From Acridotheres tristis (Eukaryota > Chordata > Aves > Passeriformes > Sturnidae), in the NCBI GenBank assembly GCA_037013685.1, contig CM072905.1, forward strand, positions 10,382,991-10,446,990: a DNA stretch of 64,000 nt. The letters run 5' to 3'. The notes beneath the pieces were generated by a model. That model was given only the letters and a program-made list of their open reading frames with translations, was not told the origin of the DNA and did not search any database. The first letter of the stretch is position 1. Each line of letters opens with the position of its first letter. Below are positions 1 to 12,400 of this stretch, piece after piece. A program made the position numbers and the translations under genes.

Positions 1-190
1 GATGGGATGGGATGGGATCCACGGGACGGGATGGGATCCACGGGATGGGATGGGATGGGATCCACGGGATGGGATGGGATGGGATGGGATCCATGGGATG
101 GGATGGGATCCATGGGATAGGATAGGATGGGATGGGATCCATGGGATAGGATAGGATGGGATGGGATCCATGGGATGGGATGGGATGGGG
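1..190 (+). repeat. GGGAT/GGGATCCAYGG minisatellite
   Basis: Five-base register array of GGGAT units interrupted by ATCCA(C/T) units; it is cut by the window start and ends about 80 bases before exon A. The + (transcribed-sense) strand carries four or more GGG runs with two-base loops, a G-quadruplex pattern. Confidence 0.93.
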
Positions 191-269
191 AGGGGTCAGT
201 GGAACCCGAGGTGGGCTGCAGGGGCAGATGCTGCTCTCCCTGCTCCTCAGTGCCCTGCTGTGCTCTCAG

Positions 270-431
270 GTCGTGCTGTGCCTGTCCCCCGTGGGCCCCC
301 GGCTGCGGCTCTGCAGCCGCCGTTTCCCAGCCCTGGCCGGCTGCAGCACCATGGACTGCTTCCAGCCATGGCCCCGGCAGGCCCTGGAGTCCGTGAGCCG
401 CCGCTTCCTGCGGGACATGGACACCCTGCCG
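270..431 (+). CDS. DNAH17: DNAH17 exon A: end of AAA4
   Basis: Fifty-four codons, phase 0 at both ends, acceptor tgctctcag and donor gtgagc. The peptide opens VVLCLSPVG, continues through [15 protein letters not shown] and ends [14 protein letters not shown] plus a short linker. This is the conserved AAA4 segment (D4 region) in which the SPVG strand is followed by a tryptophan-proline helix (W-P-x-x-A-L). AAA4 is one of the nucleotide-binding modules that tune motor cycling, but its P-loop lies upstream of the window. The exon is GC-rich and sits about 80 bp after a GGGAT array. Without the next exon it could belong to any DNAH5/9/11/17-type heavy chain; the linkage settles it. Confidence 0.88.
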
Positions 432-3400
432 GTGAGCAGCCAGCACACCTCCTGCTGGGGACCCTGGGGACACGGCTGGCCACGGGCAGGGGCGGCCCCG
501 TGTCTGTCACACCATTGCAGGGAGGGTTGGGTGCCCTCCAACACATCCAGGGCAATGGTGGCTGTCCAGAGGGGCACCACTGCCAGCACTGAAGTGCATG
601 AAATTCAGCTAAACCATCACTGAGGCACATAACCACATTTTTGTGGAGAGGGCTATGGAGCTTGGCAGCAGAGCCATGGGCACCACACTCCTGTGTCCCT
701 GGGCGCTGAGGCTGTGTCCCTGGGAGCTGATGGTGTGTCCCTGGGAGCTGATGGTGTGTCCCTGGGAGCTGATGGTGTGTCCCTGGGAGCTGATGGTGTG
801 TCCCTGGGAGCTGAGGCTGTGTCCCTGGGAGCTGAGGGCACTGCCAGGAAAAGATGGCTCTGCCAGCACAAGGACAGCTCAAAACCTGCAGAAAATAACC
901 TGCTGCTCTTCCCACTTTGTGTCTGAGCTTCTGGAAATCTCAAGGGCAAAAATAGGTCAAGTTCTCCGTGATGACAATCTGCTACTAGAATAGAGGTTCG
1001 TTTCTGTTTATTTCGTTTTTCCAGGCAGGATTTAGGAAGAATAAAGCCTACAATGTTTCCTTTTAGGAATGTGCACTTTTCCCATTTGTACAGGAGAAAA
1101 GCAAAAATTTATACTTTAAAGAGCTGTTATTTTGTAGAGAAAATGCATGGAATAAGATAATATGTGAGATATAAAGATATAAAAAAGAGGTATAAAGTAC
1201 ATGAGCAACAAAGTTATTTTAGAGATAACAGTGAAAAGGGATCAGCTTGGCTCTTACACCCTGGATTGTGCTTCAGCAGAATGAAAAGTTAGCAAATTCC
1301 TTTATATTCAGCACAGGCCTGTGTTATATATAGTTTTCTATTTAAAACAGTTTCTCCTCATCTTGCCATCTTACCTTTAGGATTCAGTCAAGGATTCAAT
1401 AAGCAAATTCATGGCCCACGTCCACATCAGTGTCAATGAGATGTCCCGGCTGTACCTCAGCAACGAGCACCGCTACAACTACACCACCCCCAAGTCCTTC
1501 CTGGAGCACATCAAACTCTACCAGAGCCTGCTGCTGGAAAAGGACAAGGATTTAAAGGCCAAAATGGAGCGGCTGGAGAACGGCCTGGAGAAGCTCAAGA
1601 GCACTTCTGCACAGGTAAGGACTCCTTGAGGTTGGTTTTCCTCGGTTTTTTTGTCTGGTTTGAGAGAGAACTTTACAGGGAAGAAATTTGTGCTGGATTT
1701 TGGCTCTAGTCTGCCTTGAGCTGGGTTTCTGCAGGAGCAGAAGTGATGCTCTGCACTGGAAAGGAGAATGGAGAGGTGTGTGTCCAGTCTCTGCTGTTTG
1801 GGAGGTAACTGAAATATTTCAATAAGTAAAATGAGATTGGGATCCAGCTGATCCGCCATCCTCTTTTAATGGTTAAATTTCAGCTGCTGTGACAAAACAG
1901 CTTAAAAAATACAGAGCAGTCAGTGAATTTTGGAGTTGCATCCAGGAAATCTACAATAACTTCAGCAAGAGTCTTTCAAACTAAATAGTGCATGCCGTTA
2001 AAATGGAACTGATGTTCATTTTTCCTTCCATTATGCTATCCATCTTTTAGGAAGGCTAATACATGTCTGAAATGCACATCAGTTATCCCAAAATCCCCCT
2101 GCTGAAGATTCCCCCTGGCACACTCCTCTGGCAGTGACTAGGAGTTGTTCTGGGTGTTTCCCAAACCTCTGTGCAGTGACACCTGCATCTGTTGCTACAC
2201 TCCCATTTTGTTCTCCATTTCATATTCTATTAACTTTTACAAATGTTTGCTTACAAAGCTTCTACAGTGGTAAATGAGGCTCTCCTGAAGCTGCTCAGGG
2301 GAATGCAGGTGGTTGATGAGAAGGAAGGACTGGCAGGTCCATCCCCTTCCACACATCTGCTCTGGGGAGTGCTGGGGGCATCAATCACATCTGTCACGCC
2401 CCAGGGGACACACACCTGCCTGGAGGTGATGGATGGGCTGGGCCGGGGCTTCTTAGAGCTGGTATCTCCCTTTAAAAAGGCACTGCCATATCCCTGTGCA
2501 GGTTTCAGCATCTCCTTTGTGGGGAAGGGGTAGCAGAGAGCACTGGTGGCATCCACCAGAGCCACGAGACTGTGCCCTCATTGCCCAGCACACCTCAGCT
2601 CACCTCATCACTGAAACTACAGGAACAACAAAAACCCTCCAACAACGTTTTTAGTGTTAGAGAATCAAGGCATTATTATATTCTGGCCGGGATATGCAAC
2701 AGAAATCATTTCATCCACACATAGCCTGGGTGTGCAGAGAAAATAATTTCATGACACTTGAATTTTACCAGATTTTTCACAAATTATACGGTCAAAACCC
2801 ATGGAAATTCATTGGTTCAATGTTCATTGGTTCCAAGTTGCAGAGTTCTTGGTATTTGGTTTCCTGTTGGTTGCAGATCTCTTCCCCTCCAATGCTAATT
2901 AGGTTCTCCTTCTTATTTCTCTTTTCCCAGACCATGCCAGGGGTGATGTTTGGAGCTGCTGGTCATTGATGATTATAATCTTTTGTGCACCTTCTGTGCT
3001 ATTCCCAGTCTGTTGAGATGTTAAGGTCCATCAGGCCTTGCCTGGTGGAACAGTGCCCTGGAAGGAAACTTAAATTCTCTTCCCTGGGGACAAAGGTGGA
3101 CAAACCTGATTGAAGTTATAAAATTCAACATTTTAAATTTGGTATATTTTCCAACAACCTCACCTCACCCATGGAGGCAATAGTTCTGATGGACCTGTGG
3201 GATGCTGCTGTTTTTTCAGGATTCCCCAGTGGTGGATAAGATGGATTAGGTTTAATTTTTTTGGGAGCAGCTAATATGAAATGAATCTTCTGAAAACAAG
3301 TCCCTGTGTCTGTTGTAACACATGGGAACCCTTCTGTATCCTTCAGGCTTCTCTTCAGTGGGTGCTGTGTGGGCAGGGTTCTCTGATGAGCCACAAAGCA

Positions 3401-6400
3401 GTGGGGGAGGACTTGGAGGCAATGGGAAGGATGGGAAAATCAAATCACAAGAAGGATGAAAGGGCACAGTGTTGGTATCTGGTTGCAGTGAGGGGCTGGG
3501 CTGAGAGGTGCCTCCAAGTGCAGGTAATTAAGATGCAGAACAGCGAGGACAAATATGTCAAATTCAAGTCTAAAATTAGCACTGGGGACCTAAAATTAAA
3601 CACCTAAATTACCAGATGTGCGCAATAGTCAGAACTGCTGTTGATTTGAAACCAGAGTTATCAGTACTGGAAATCATACCAGCATGTTCAATCTTCAGCA
3701 TGGGTTTAGAAGGCTGAACTTTACATTCACCCATGGTCAATTCATACTTGGCTTTGGGGCTGAGGAGGTGAAGACTCTCTCACTCAGCTCTGTCATCTGC
3801 AGGTTGTGCTTGGGAGTGATGGGCTGGGGGGTGTTTTCAAAGTAAAGGTGGAGGATTTTGATGCCTGGGTATCACCTGGCTGTGCCTTAGCTCTGGTGCT
3901 CATCTCTGCCATTCTCCAGGGTCCATGGCAAGTTAGGGGTGAGGTTTGAGTGTTTCTGTAGGCTCACAGTGGCCTCAGCATGAGGAGCTGTCATATCAGG
4001 AGCTGCAGGTATTTTTTACTTTGCTGTTCCCATTTCAAAATAACCTCTCTGCCTCCTTTTGCTGTGGTCCCCTCTACTCCTTTTTTTTTTTCTTTCCTTT
4101 GGAGATTTGGACACCTTGATGCTGTTGACCAACTTTCCTCCTCCAGCAATGTTTTACAACCATTTCTCCCTGTGGACAGCAGCATCCTCAGCACTCAAGG
4201 AAGCTGAAGCCTCCTTCCTATTAGGACATAATGGATTGGGAAGATGTGTGGGATGAGTCATTTGTTTTTCAGAGTGCTGTGTGCCATCCGGAGGTCAGCA
4301 CCCATTGCTGAGTAATTCTGAGGATGGCTGTGGTTAATATTGCATCACTGGATTCCAGATTCAAGCCTGGCTGGCACTATCAATTAATCGCTGACCTTTT
4401 GATGTATTTTGTGTTCTTGAAACAAGGCAGGGACAATCAGATAAAATGAGTCTTCTGGGAACCTGCCCTCCAGGTTTTCTTCTCTTTAATATTTTTTCTC
4501 ATGCTGTTCTGGTGGTAGGCAAGGGCTTCTCCCTTCCTTTCCCTGATGAAGTCACAGCACATTACCCTTGAATTTCTCATTTGCTTTGCTCTTTCCCTTT
4601 CCACCTCACATTACTAATTGCTTATCAGATTGTTCTGCACTCTGGAAGCTGCTCACAGGTTTCTCAGAGAATCACAGAATTCTTTGGGTTGGAAGGAAGT
4701 TTAAAGATCATCCATTTCCACCCCCTGCCATGGGGGAACCTTCCCACTGTCCCAGGCTGCTCCAAGCCCCAGTGTCCAACCTGGCCTTGGGCACTGCCAG
4801 GGATCCAGGGACAGCCACAGCTGCTCTGGGCACCCTGTGCCAGGGCCTGCCCACCCTCAAAGGAAAGGATTTATTCCTGATAGCCAACCTAACCCTGCCC
4901 TCCTTCAGTCTGAACCCATTCCCCCTTGTCCTGTCACTGCAAGCCCTTGCAGACGCTCCTTCTCCAGCATTCTTGCTTTTTAAAAATCCTGACAAAGTCA
5001 TTTCCCCTTCCATTGCTGTGTGTGCTTGGCAGGGCATTGTCTGCTCCCCAGGGCTGAGCTTACACCTGCTCTTTGTGCTGCTGTTGAGTGCCTGTGGATT
5101 TTAATCCCCTGCTTGTTTTGTCCTGGCCGTGTAAACCCCTGGAGCTCCCATCTGTGCGTGTATCCAGCACACAAAGGCTGATTTCTGGGCAGAAGGTCAC
5201 AGCCATATCAGCCATCAGCAGAGCCCACTTCAATTTCCTGCAGCCCCCAGAGACTTGGAGCAGAACAAGGAGCTGCTGCTGGGTTTGTCACATGCAGGGA
5301 TTATGTGCTCATGTGAGCTTGGATTTACAGCTGTGCCTTTGTCCTGGTGAGAGCAGTCCCACAGAGCCAGGCTACAGGGGATGCTGATGGATGGAGGGCG
5401 TGTGGAGAGCCCTGAAAAACTGCTCTCCATGTGAAGCCCATGCCAAATGTCAACAGCTTCAGTTTGTGGATTGCAGGTTGTGCTCTCCATTCTGCTATCA
5501 AAACGGGGATTGCCAAAACCTGTGTCTGCCTTGCCTTCCTGGAAGTATTTTTGTGTGGGTAAAGATGCACCCCAGGAGCTCTAAGTGAGCTGAGCTGAGA
5601 TCAGGCACTGAAAGCCTCCATGGTCTGCCCAGAGTCTGAGTAAATTCACTGAGATGGAGATTTTTAGCTGGAAGTTTTCTGTCTACAAGTGAGAGTCTTT
5701 GTGAGCTTCCTCCTGTGCAAGTGCTGGTGAGGGCTCCTGTGTGTGAGCAGAGTGTGAGGAGTTGCCACCATGGCTGTGCTGGTGGCCTCCTGGCTGCCAG
5801 CTCACAGGGATGTCCCTTCTCAGGCTCCTCTGACATCACATTTAAATTCCCTTGACCCTCGGGGCTCTGCCAAGGGCTGGACCTGTCGGCAGATCCCAAC
5901 TGCAATCTTTCGGAGGTGAAAAATGATATTAGGAAGAAATTCTTCCCTGTGAGGGTGGGCAGGCCCTGGCACAGGGTGCCCAGAGCAGCTGTAGCTGCCC
6001 CTGGATCCCTGGCAGTGCCCAAGGCCAGGTTGGAGCAGCCTGGGACAGGGAAAGGTGTCCCTGCCATGGCAGAGGGACTGGATGGGCTTTAAGTTCCCTT
6101 CCAACCCAACCCATTCCATGTTTCTGTGATTCCTGCCACAGGCTGCAGGACTGATGGTCTCAGAGCAGGTGCTGCCCCTGCCCTGTGCTGGGGCCCAGGC
6201 TGGAGGGGTGGGGAGGGCAGGATGTGCTGGGGTGAGCAGGAGGCTCAGGGAGTCCCTGGGGCACAGCTCCTCCTCCAGACCACCTTGTGCCCAGGTTTGC
6301 TGCTGCCCAGATTGAGAAGCTGAAGTGTGGCTGAATTGTAGCCTTGTCAGGTCTCCAGTAAGGCACAGCACCCACACATCTCTGCTCAGGGGAGTGTGAC

Positions 6401-9400
6401 ATCAGAGCTCGTATTGAAAGCTGATGGGTTTGGGTTTATAATGATTTCCTGCATGTGCTTGCTGTGTGATGGGGCTCCTGGGCTGTAAGAAACTGATGCC
6501 TGGAGAGTTGCCTGGAGCAGAGGCTGGGCAGTGCTGAAGGAATAAAGCAGGGATTTATTCCAAGCCCTTCCAAGGATTCACCTTGGGCACTGCAAGAGCC
6601 CGGCCGTGGCTCCAGCCAAGATGGAGCCAAGATGGATCCGAGTCACGAGTTCTCACACTTGGATCACTTTGGCTCCATTTCCATCTTGGCCTTCATTGTC
6701 CAATTGCAGCTCCAGCTTCTGCAGTGCCATCCTCCCACATTCTCTCCTCCAGTCGCTGCTCTTTGCACTTTTTGGGGCTGAAGCTGCAGCGCTGTCCTTG
6801 GTTGTGGGGCTGGCAAAGGATTGTTTTGTGTGCCTGAGCTGGGAGGAGAACTTGCTGACACTTTGGATGGAGTTCAGAGTCACACACCAATGCAGTGCAG
6901 AGTCTGGAAATAGCTCAAACTGAAAGCATCACCAGGACTCTGCTGACAGCCAGGCCCTCCCTGCCCTGGGTCTGAGGAGCAGGCAGGACACTCCAGCTCC
7001 TACAAATCTCTGCCCTGCAGGTGGATGAGCTGAAGGCCAAGCTGGCAGCCCAAGAGGTGGAGCTGAAGCAGAAGAATGAGGATGCTGACAGGTTGATCCA
7101 GGTGGTGGGGGTGGAGACGGAGAAGGTGAGCAAGAAGAAGGCGGTGGCTGATGAGGAGGAGCGGAAGGTGGCTCTCATCACCCAGGAGGTCGAGCAGAAG
7201 CAGAAGGACTGTGAGGAGGACCTGGCCAAAGCTGAGCCTGCCCTGGCAGCTGCCCAGGATGCTCTCAACACCCTCAACAAGGTAGGATGAATATTCCCAG
7301 TGTTTTTCCTCTGTGTTGGGGGAGAGGGTCTGTGTAATCTAATGGCCCAAGTTCTGGGCATTTTGTTGTTCCTCCTCCAGCTTCCTCCCTGCTGGTGCTA
7401 AAGTGTTTAAAAAAAGGTTGGCTGTGCCACTCAGTGCCATGGTTTTGTTGACAAGGTGGTGTTTGGTGTTTGGACCTGATGATCTCAAAGGTCTTTTCCA
7501 GCCTGGTTAATTCTGTGATTCTGTGTCGCTGTAGGGGCGGGTGTGACACACAAATAGACACACTACATTTCAGAAGGCCAATAGCTGTTTATTACAACAG
7601 CACACTGTCCTTTATACCCTGTACACAGTTTACACTTTCTTCATTGGTCACAATTACTCAACATAACGTTCATTGGTGTAAAGCCATCTACGCCTCTGTT
7701 TCCATAAAACCTTTCTAAAAATACTTTTCCCCGTGCAGGTTTCTTCTTCCTTATCTTCTCTTCTTGGTCTCCAGGCCAACAGCCTTGGTCAGAGAATACT
7801 TCTCAAAACAAACCTCATTCATTAACCCTCTCTAACCCACAGAGCAGCTGTGGGTCCTACCATAATTCTGGAGTTCCAGGTAGAACTCAGAGCGCCCATG
7901 AGGCTGCAGCATGTTCCCCTTCACTCATTGCCATGGAGAGGAGCACACAAAGCTGGTCCAAAGGAAGATGCCACTGGGAAAACGTGTGATCAGGAGATAA
8001 GCACTGCTCTGATTGCTCTAGATTTGTTTTGGGAGGACTTTTTGTGCCTTGGAAGGTTTATCCTTCAAGGGTGCTCTGGGGGTTCCAGTTTGATGTGGCA
8101 CTCAGTGCCATGGTTTAGTTGATGAGGATGTGTTGGGTCAGAGGTTGGACATGATGATCTCAAAGGTCTTTTCCAGCTTAGTTAATTCTGTGGTTCTATG
8201 ATGTGCCTGAGAGATGGACCTGCAATTTGTTTTGTTCTGCAGTTCATGCAGTGTCCTGGGGCAGCAGCCTACCACAGCACACAGCTGGAAACCACAGCTG
8301 GAAACACCCCAGTCACAGCAAGGCCTAACCATGGCTCAGTCCCCCTACTGGGGGATGGGAAAGCACCTTGGAGCCATCCAGCAGGGGCATTCTGTTGGAT
8401 TAGCTTTTGGGAATGATGTAGCTTTGCTGTGCTCTGGATTTCCTTCGTGGGAGGGAAAGCACAGTGCAAAAGGAAAATGTTTGGCTCTCCATTAGTTCCA
8501 AGTTCTTGCTGGAGCTGTGGAATATTTCATTAGGTAAAGATGGAGGAAATACTGGGATTTTCTCCAGGAAACTGTAAAGCAGCAGTAGCAGAGCAGTGGA
8601 AGCCATGGTCTCTGATGGCTGGAGATGTATCAGAGAGCTCAACCTGTCTGACATGAATAATCAGCAATGCTTATGTGTGTTTGTACAGCTTCTGCCCAAT
8701 TATCTCAGTCATCTTCCCTGGACTGCAGGGTTAGATGCAACATTAACAAGGAACACACTGAGAAAAGCTGTTGAGTAGAATCCAATAATAAATCCATAAA
8801 GTCAGTGAGGATGTGGTTACGTGGACATTTCTGTAATGGTGTCACCTTCCTGAGCAAAAGAAGAGCAGCCATGGCCACTGGGACATGACCAGGCTGTTTC
8901 CTCCTCATCAGCTGCACCTCAAACCCACCTTGATTTCTGCTCCTGTGTTTGTGCTGGGAGGATTATCCTTCTGATGCTTTAAATAGTCCCTCTTGGTGCC
9001 TCTGCATCAGGAGAGCTGGCCCTTCTCAGCCTTGCCAGAGTGAATTCTCTCTGTGTTCCTGACAGTTGAAAATTTTCATTTCCTTTTCTTTTTCCATGTG
9101 AGCCAAGAAGTGACTGTAGGCTGGCTCAGCCTGGCTTTGGCTGTGTGGGTGGGACCTGCTGCAGCCCCTCTCTCCTCTGCTATAATGCCTTTTGCAGGGG
9201 CTGGTGGCAGTGAGAGTGACCGAGACAAACTGAGAAGCTATTTAAAATGTTGTGGAGAGATAAATCTATACATATATGAGATAATAACATATATATGGAT
9301 GATAATTAAGGTAATTGTTATATGGACAATGGTAAATGGCATATGGGTTGTGATAGACCCAATGCAGAGCACCTGCAAAATAAAAAACTGCAAAGCCAGG

Positions 9401-12400
9401 TGTGGTAACAAATTTGAGAACATCGGAAATCAGTACTGAGAGACAAAAATGCCCCTTTGGCTCCTCCAGTGCAGTTCGGCTGCTTGTCCTGTGAGGGTGC
9501 CTGGGCTTTCTCAGCAGCTGCATTCCCTGAACCCTGAGGGCTGCAGGATGTGGGAATCACAGGATGGCTTTGGCATGGACATCTCAGCTTGGGTAGGAGG
9601 GAGCATGAAGGGAAGCTCTGAAGGAGGTTTTAGAGGGCCTGAGTGTTATTTTTATGGGTTTCATTCTTATTTATCCCAATCTTCTGAGAGGGCATGAAAC
9701 CTCCTGCTCCCCCAGGAGCCTGGGGAGGAGCAGTGTGCTGTGCTGGCCCCAGGTGGGCTGTCAGGAGCAGGGAATGGAGCAGGTGTGCTGCAAACCTGCA
9801 GGGCAGTGATCTAAAGGCAGCACTGCTGGGGCTGAGAGGAGCCCAATTTATCAGATTGATAGCCTGGGAGCCTGACTCTATTAGTGGCAGAGTGAAAAGA
9901 AAGCCCATTCATTTTTATCTAACAACCTTGTTTTCCCCTTTTCAGACCAATCTGACGGAGCTGAGGTCCTTTGGGTCACCTCCTTCTGCTGTCAGCAACG
10001 TCACCGCGGCCGTGATGGTGCTGACGGCCCCGGGAGGGAGGATCCCCAAGGACAGGAGCTGGAAGGCAGCCAGAGTGGCCATGGCAAGGGTAGACAACTT
10101 CCTGGACTCCTTGATCAACTTCAACAAGGAGAACATCCATGAGAACTGCCTCAAAGCCCTCCAGCCCTATTTGCAAGACCCCAAGTTCAACCCCGAGTTC
10201 GTGGCCACCAAGTCGGCGGCGGCGGCCGGGCTGTGCTCGTGGGTGCTGAACATGGCGCGCTTCCACCGCGTGTTCTGCGAGGTGCAGCCCAAGAGACAGG
10301 CTCTGGACAGGGCCAACGCTGAGCTGGCAGCAGCCCAGGACAAGCTGGCCACTGTCAAGGCCAAAATCGCTGTGAGTACCCTTGGGGGGACACATCCTGC
10401 TTGTCCCTGCCTGGGGGAATCCTCTCCTTAGGGCAGAGCTGGTGCTCGGTGCTTGTGTTCTAAAGCAGGGGAAGCAATCCAAAGGTTTGGGGGTTGCAGG
10501 GATTTCTCTCCCTCCTGTTGCACTGGCAGCCCCAAAATCCAACCTTGTGCTGGGCTAAGGCTCCAGGGTGGGCAACAGGGAGGGCAGGGGATTCTGCCCC
10601 TGTGCTCTGGTGAGACCCCACCTGCAGAGCTGCCCCAGCCCTGGGCCCAGCACAGGAGAGACCTGGAGCTGCTGGAAAGATCCAGAGGAGGCCATGGAGA
10701 TGCTCCAAGGGCTGGCACTGCTCTGGATCCAGACTAGGAGAGCTGGGGGTGCTCACCTGGAGAAGAGAAGGCTTCAGAGAGACCCCAGAGCCCCTTGCAG
10801 GGCCTAAAGGGGCCCCAGGCGAGCTCGAGGAGGGCTGGGGACAAGGGATGGAGGGACAGGACACAGGGAATGGCTTCCCACTGGCTGCCAGAGGGCAGGA
10901 CTGGATGGGATATTGGGCAGGAATTGTTCCCTGTGAGGGTGGGCAGGCCCTGGCACAGGGTGCCCAGAGCAGCTGTGGCTGCCCCTGGATCCCTGGCAGT
11001 GCCCAAGGCCAGGTTGGACACTGGGGCTTGGAGCAGCCTGGGACAGTGGGAGGAGTCCCTGCCATGGCAGGGAGTGAAAAAGGCTGGTCTGTAAGATCCT
11101 TTTCAACTCAAACCATTCTGTGATTCTGTGACAGAATATTGCTGCTTTTTAAATTTCCTGTGTTCTTCTCAAGCTTTGCTTGTACCCAAAGAGGAAGAGT
11201 AAATATGAATCCTTATTATTCCCACCTAATTTTTTAAATGTAATTTACCTCTTCTCCTGGGTCCTCAGAAAACTCATTATCTCAAAGCAGTGTGTTCCCA
11301 GTGTGCTGCACAGGGCAGGGGACAGGGGCTGGAGGCTGATTCAGTGCTGGGCTGGCTGCACACTCAGTCCCTGGCTTTGCAGGATGACAACTGCTCTTGC
11401 AGGAGCCTCATTTGTCATGGCACAGCTCCCTGGCAGCACATCTTGGATGTTATTTGGATTTTTGCTACTTAAAAAAAAAAAAAAATTAAAAATCTCTGAA
11501 TAGAAGAAATTACAGCGTGATTAAAAGTGCATTTCCAGAGAGTGTAGAGTGAGGCCTTTATCATTTTCCTTCAGAAAATTATCTCTATGTGAAAACACAT
11601 CCTGCTTTATCCTGCTTTTCTCCCTGCTCCCTTCCAGCACAATACCTGCCAAGAGCAGGGTATGGGAAGCAGAACCTGCCTGGTTTTAGGGTGTTTTGGG
11701 ATCTCTCTTTGGGAGTGGGATCCCCTCCATAGCAGGGGCAGGGTCCCAGTGAGTGAGGTCCCTCTGCTCCCCTCACCCCTTCCACCAGCACCTCACCCTG
11801 TTAGAAAACACATCACTCTTTTGAAGTTTTCAAGGGCTTATCATTCTTAAAATGCTTACTACACTTTTTAACTAAAAATATGAGAAAACGGTGCTGAACT
11901 CTCAGATCCCTCCTTCCTGCTGCAGATGAAAGGAGGCACCTGAAGCAGGGATGGATTTAGAGGGCTTTGGTGTCTAATTCTCCCACCTCAGATGTGCCAT
12001 ACAATGCTGGGGAACTTTTTTCATCCCTTTATGCTACTCTTTTCCAAAGCTTTTTATGCCTGGGCTTTTTTTTTTTTTTTTTTTTCTTTTCAAAAGAGTG
12101 GGATTTTGTTAAAGAAAATTGCAATCTTTGGGGAGATTACTGGTGCTCCTCTGGCATGCTCTTACAAAACTGCCTGGTTTAGGATCCTTCTGCTCTCTGC
12201 AGAATGGTGCAGGGTAGTGTGGGATGGATGTGGAGGTATATCCTCACTTCTCTGGGATATCTTGGATAGCTTCACTGCTGTGTGCTGATTCATACCTGCT
12301 CACAGCTGGGCCCCAAGCTGCCTCATACTCATTTTTATTAATAAATGAGAAAAATCTGATTGTCCAAAACATTAAGGACTTCCTGTGTTCTCTGCCTGCC

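Larger units (their letters stand above)
1615..7020 (+). other. DNAH17 intron 2 (5.4 kb)
   Basis: Holds two CR1 fragments (about 4668-4980 minus, 5915-6131 plus) and R440 copy A (6494-6931). Short poly-T at 4080-4091. The stretch 1615-4660 appears to be unique intron sequence without a recognisable gene. Confidence 0.85.
7282..9945 (+). other. DNAH17 intron 3 (2.7 kb)
   Basis: Holds two CR1 tails (7395-7530, 8085-8203) and a solo LTR (7542-7841). From 8210 to 9945 I see unique sequence, including an ATAT-rich patch at 9258-9330; no gene. Confidence 0.85.

Noticed and set aside
691..837. CRISPR-like spaced repeats
   Set aside because: Units are contiguous with no spacers and the context is a vertebrate intron.
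643..993. Open frames across the 21-bp minisatellite on both strands, with repeated CPWEL and SLGADGV type peptides
   Set aside because: All frames are open because the unit length is a multiple of three; no splice signals or protein family support coding.
6583..6923. Conserved 84 and 105-107 residue frames in all four R440 copies
   Set aside because: Conservation follows from near-identity of the repeats; the opposite strand frames are equally conserved and no protein family is recognised.
10460..11094. Recurrent reading frames such as [18 protein letters not shown] found at about 15 places
   Set aside because: They are shadows of the CR1 3' untranslated end, recurring wherever CR1 occurs, in both orientations and without start or domain evidence.
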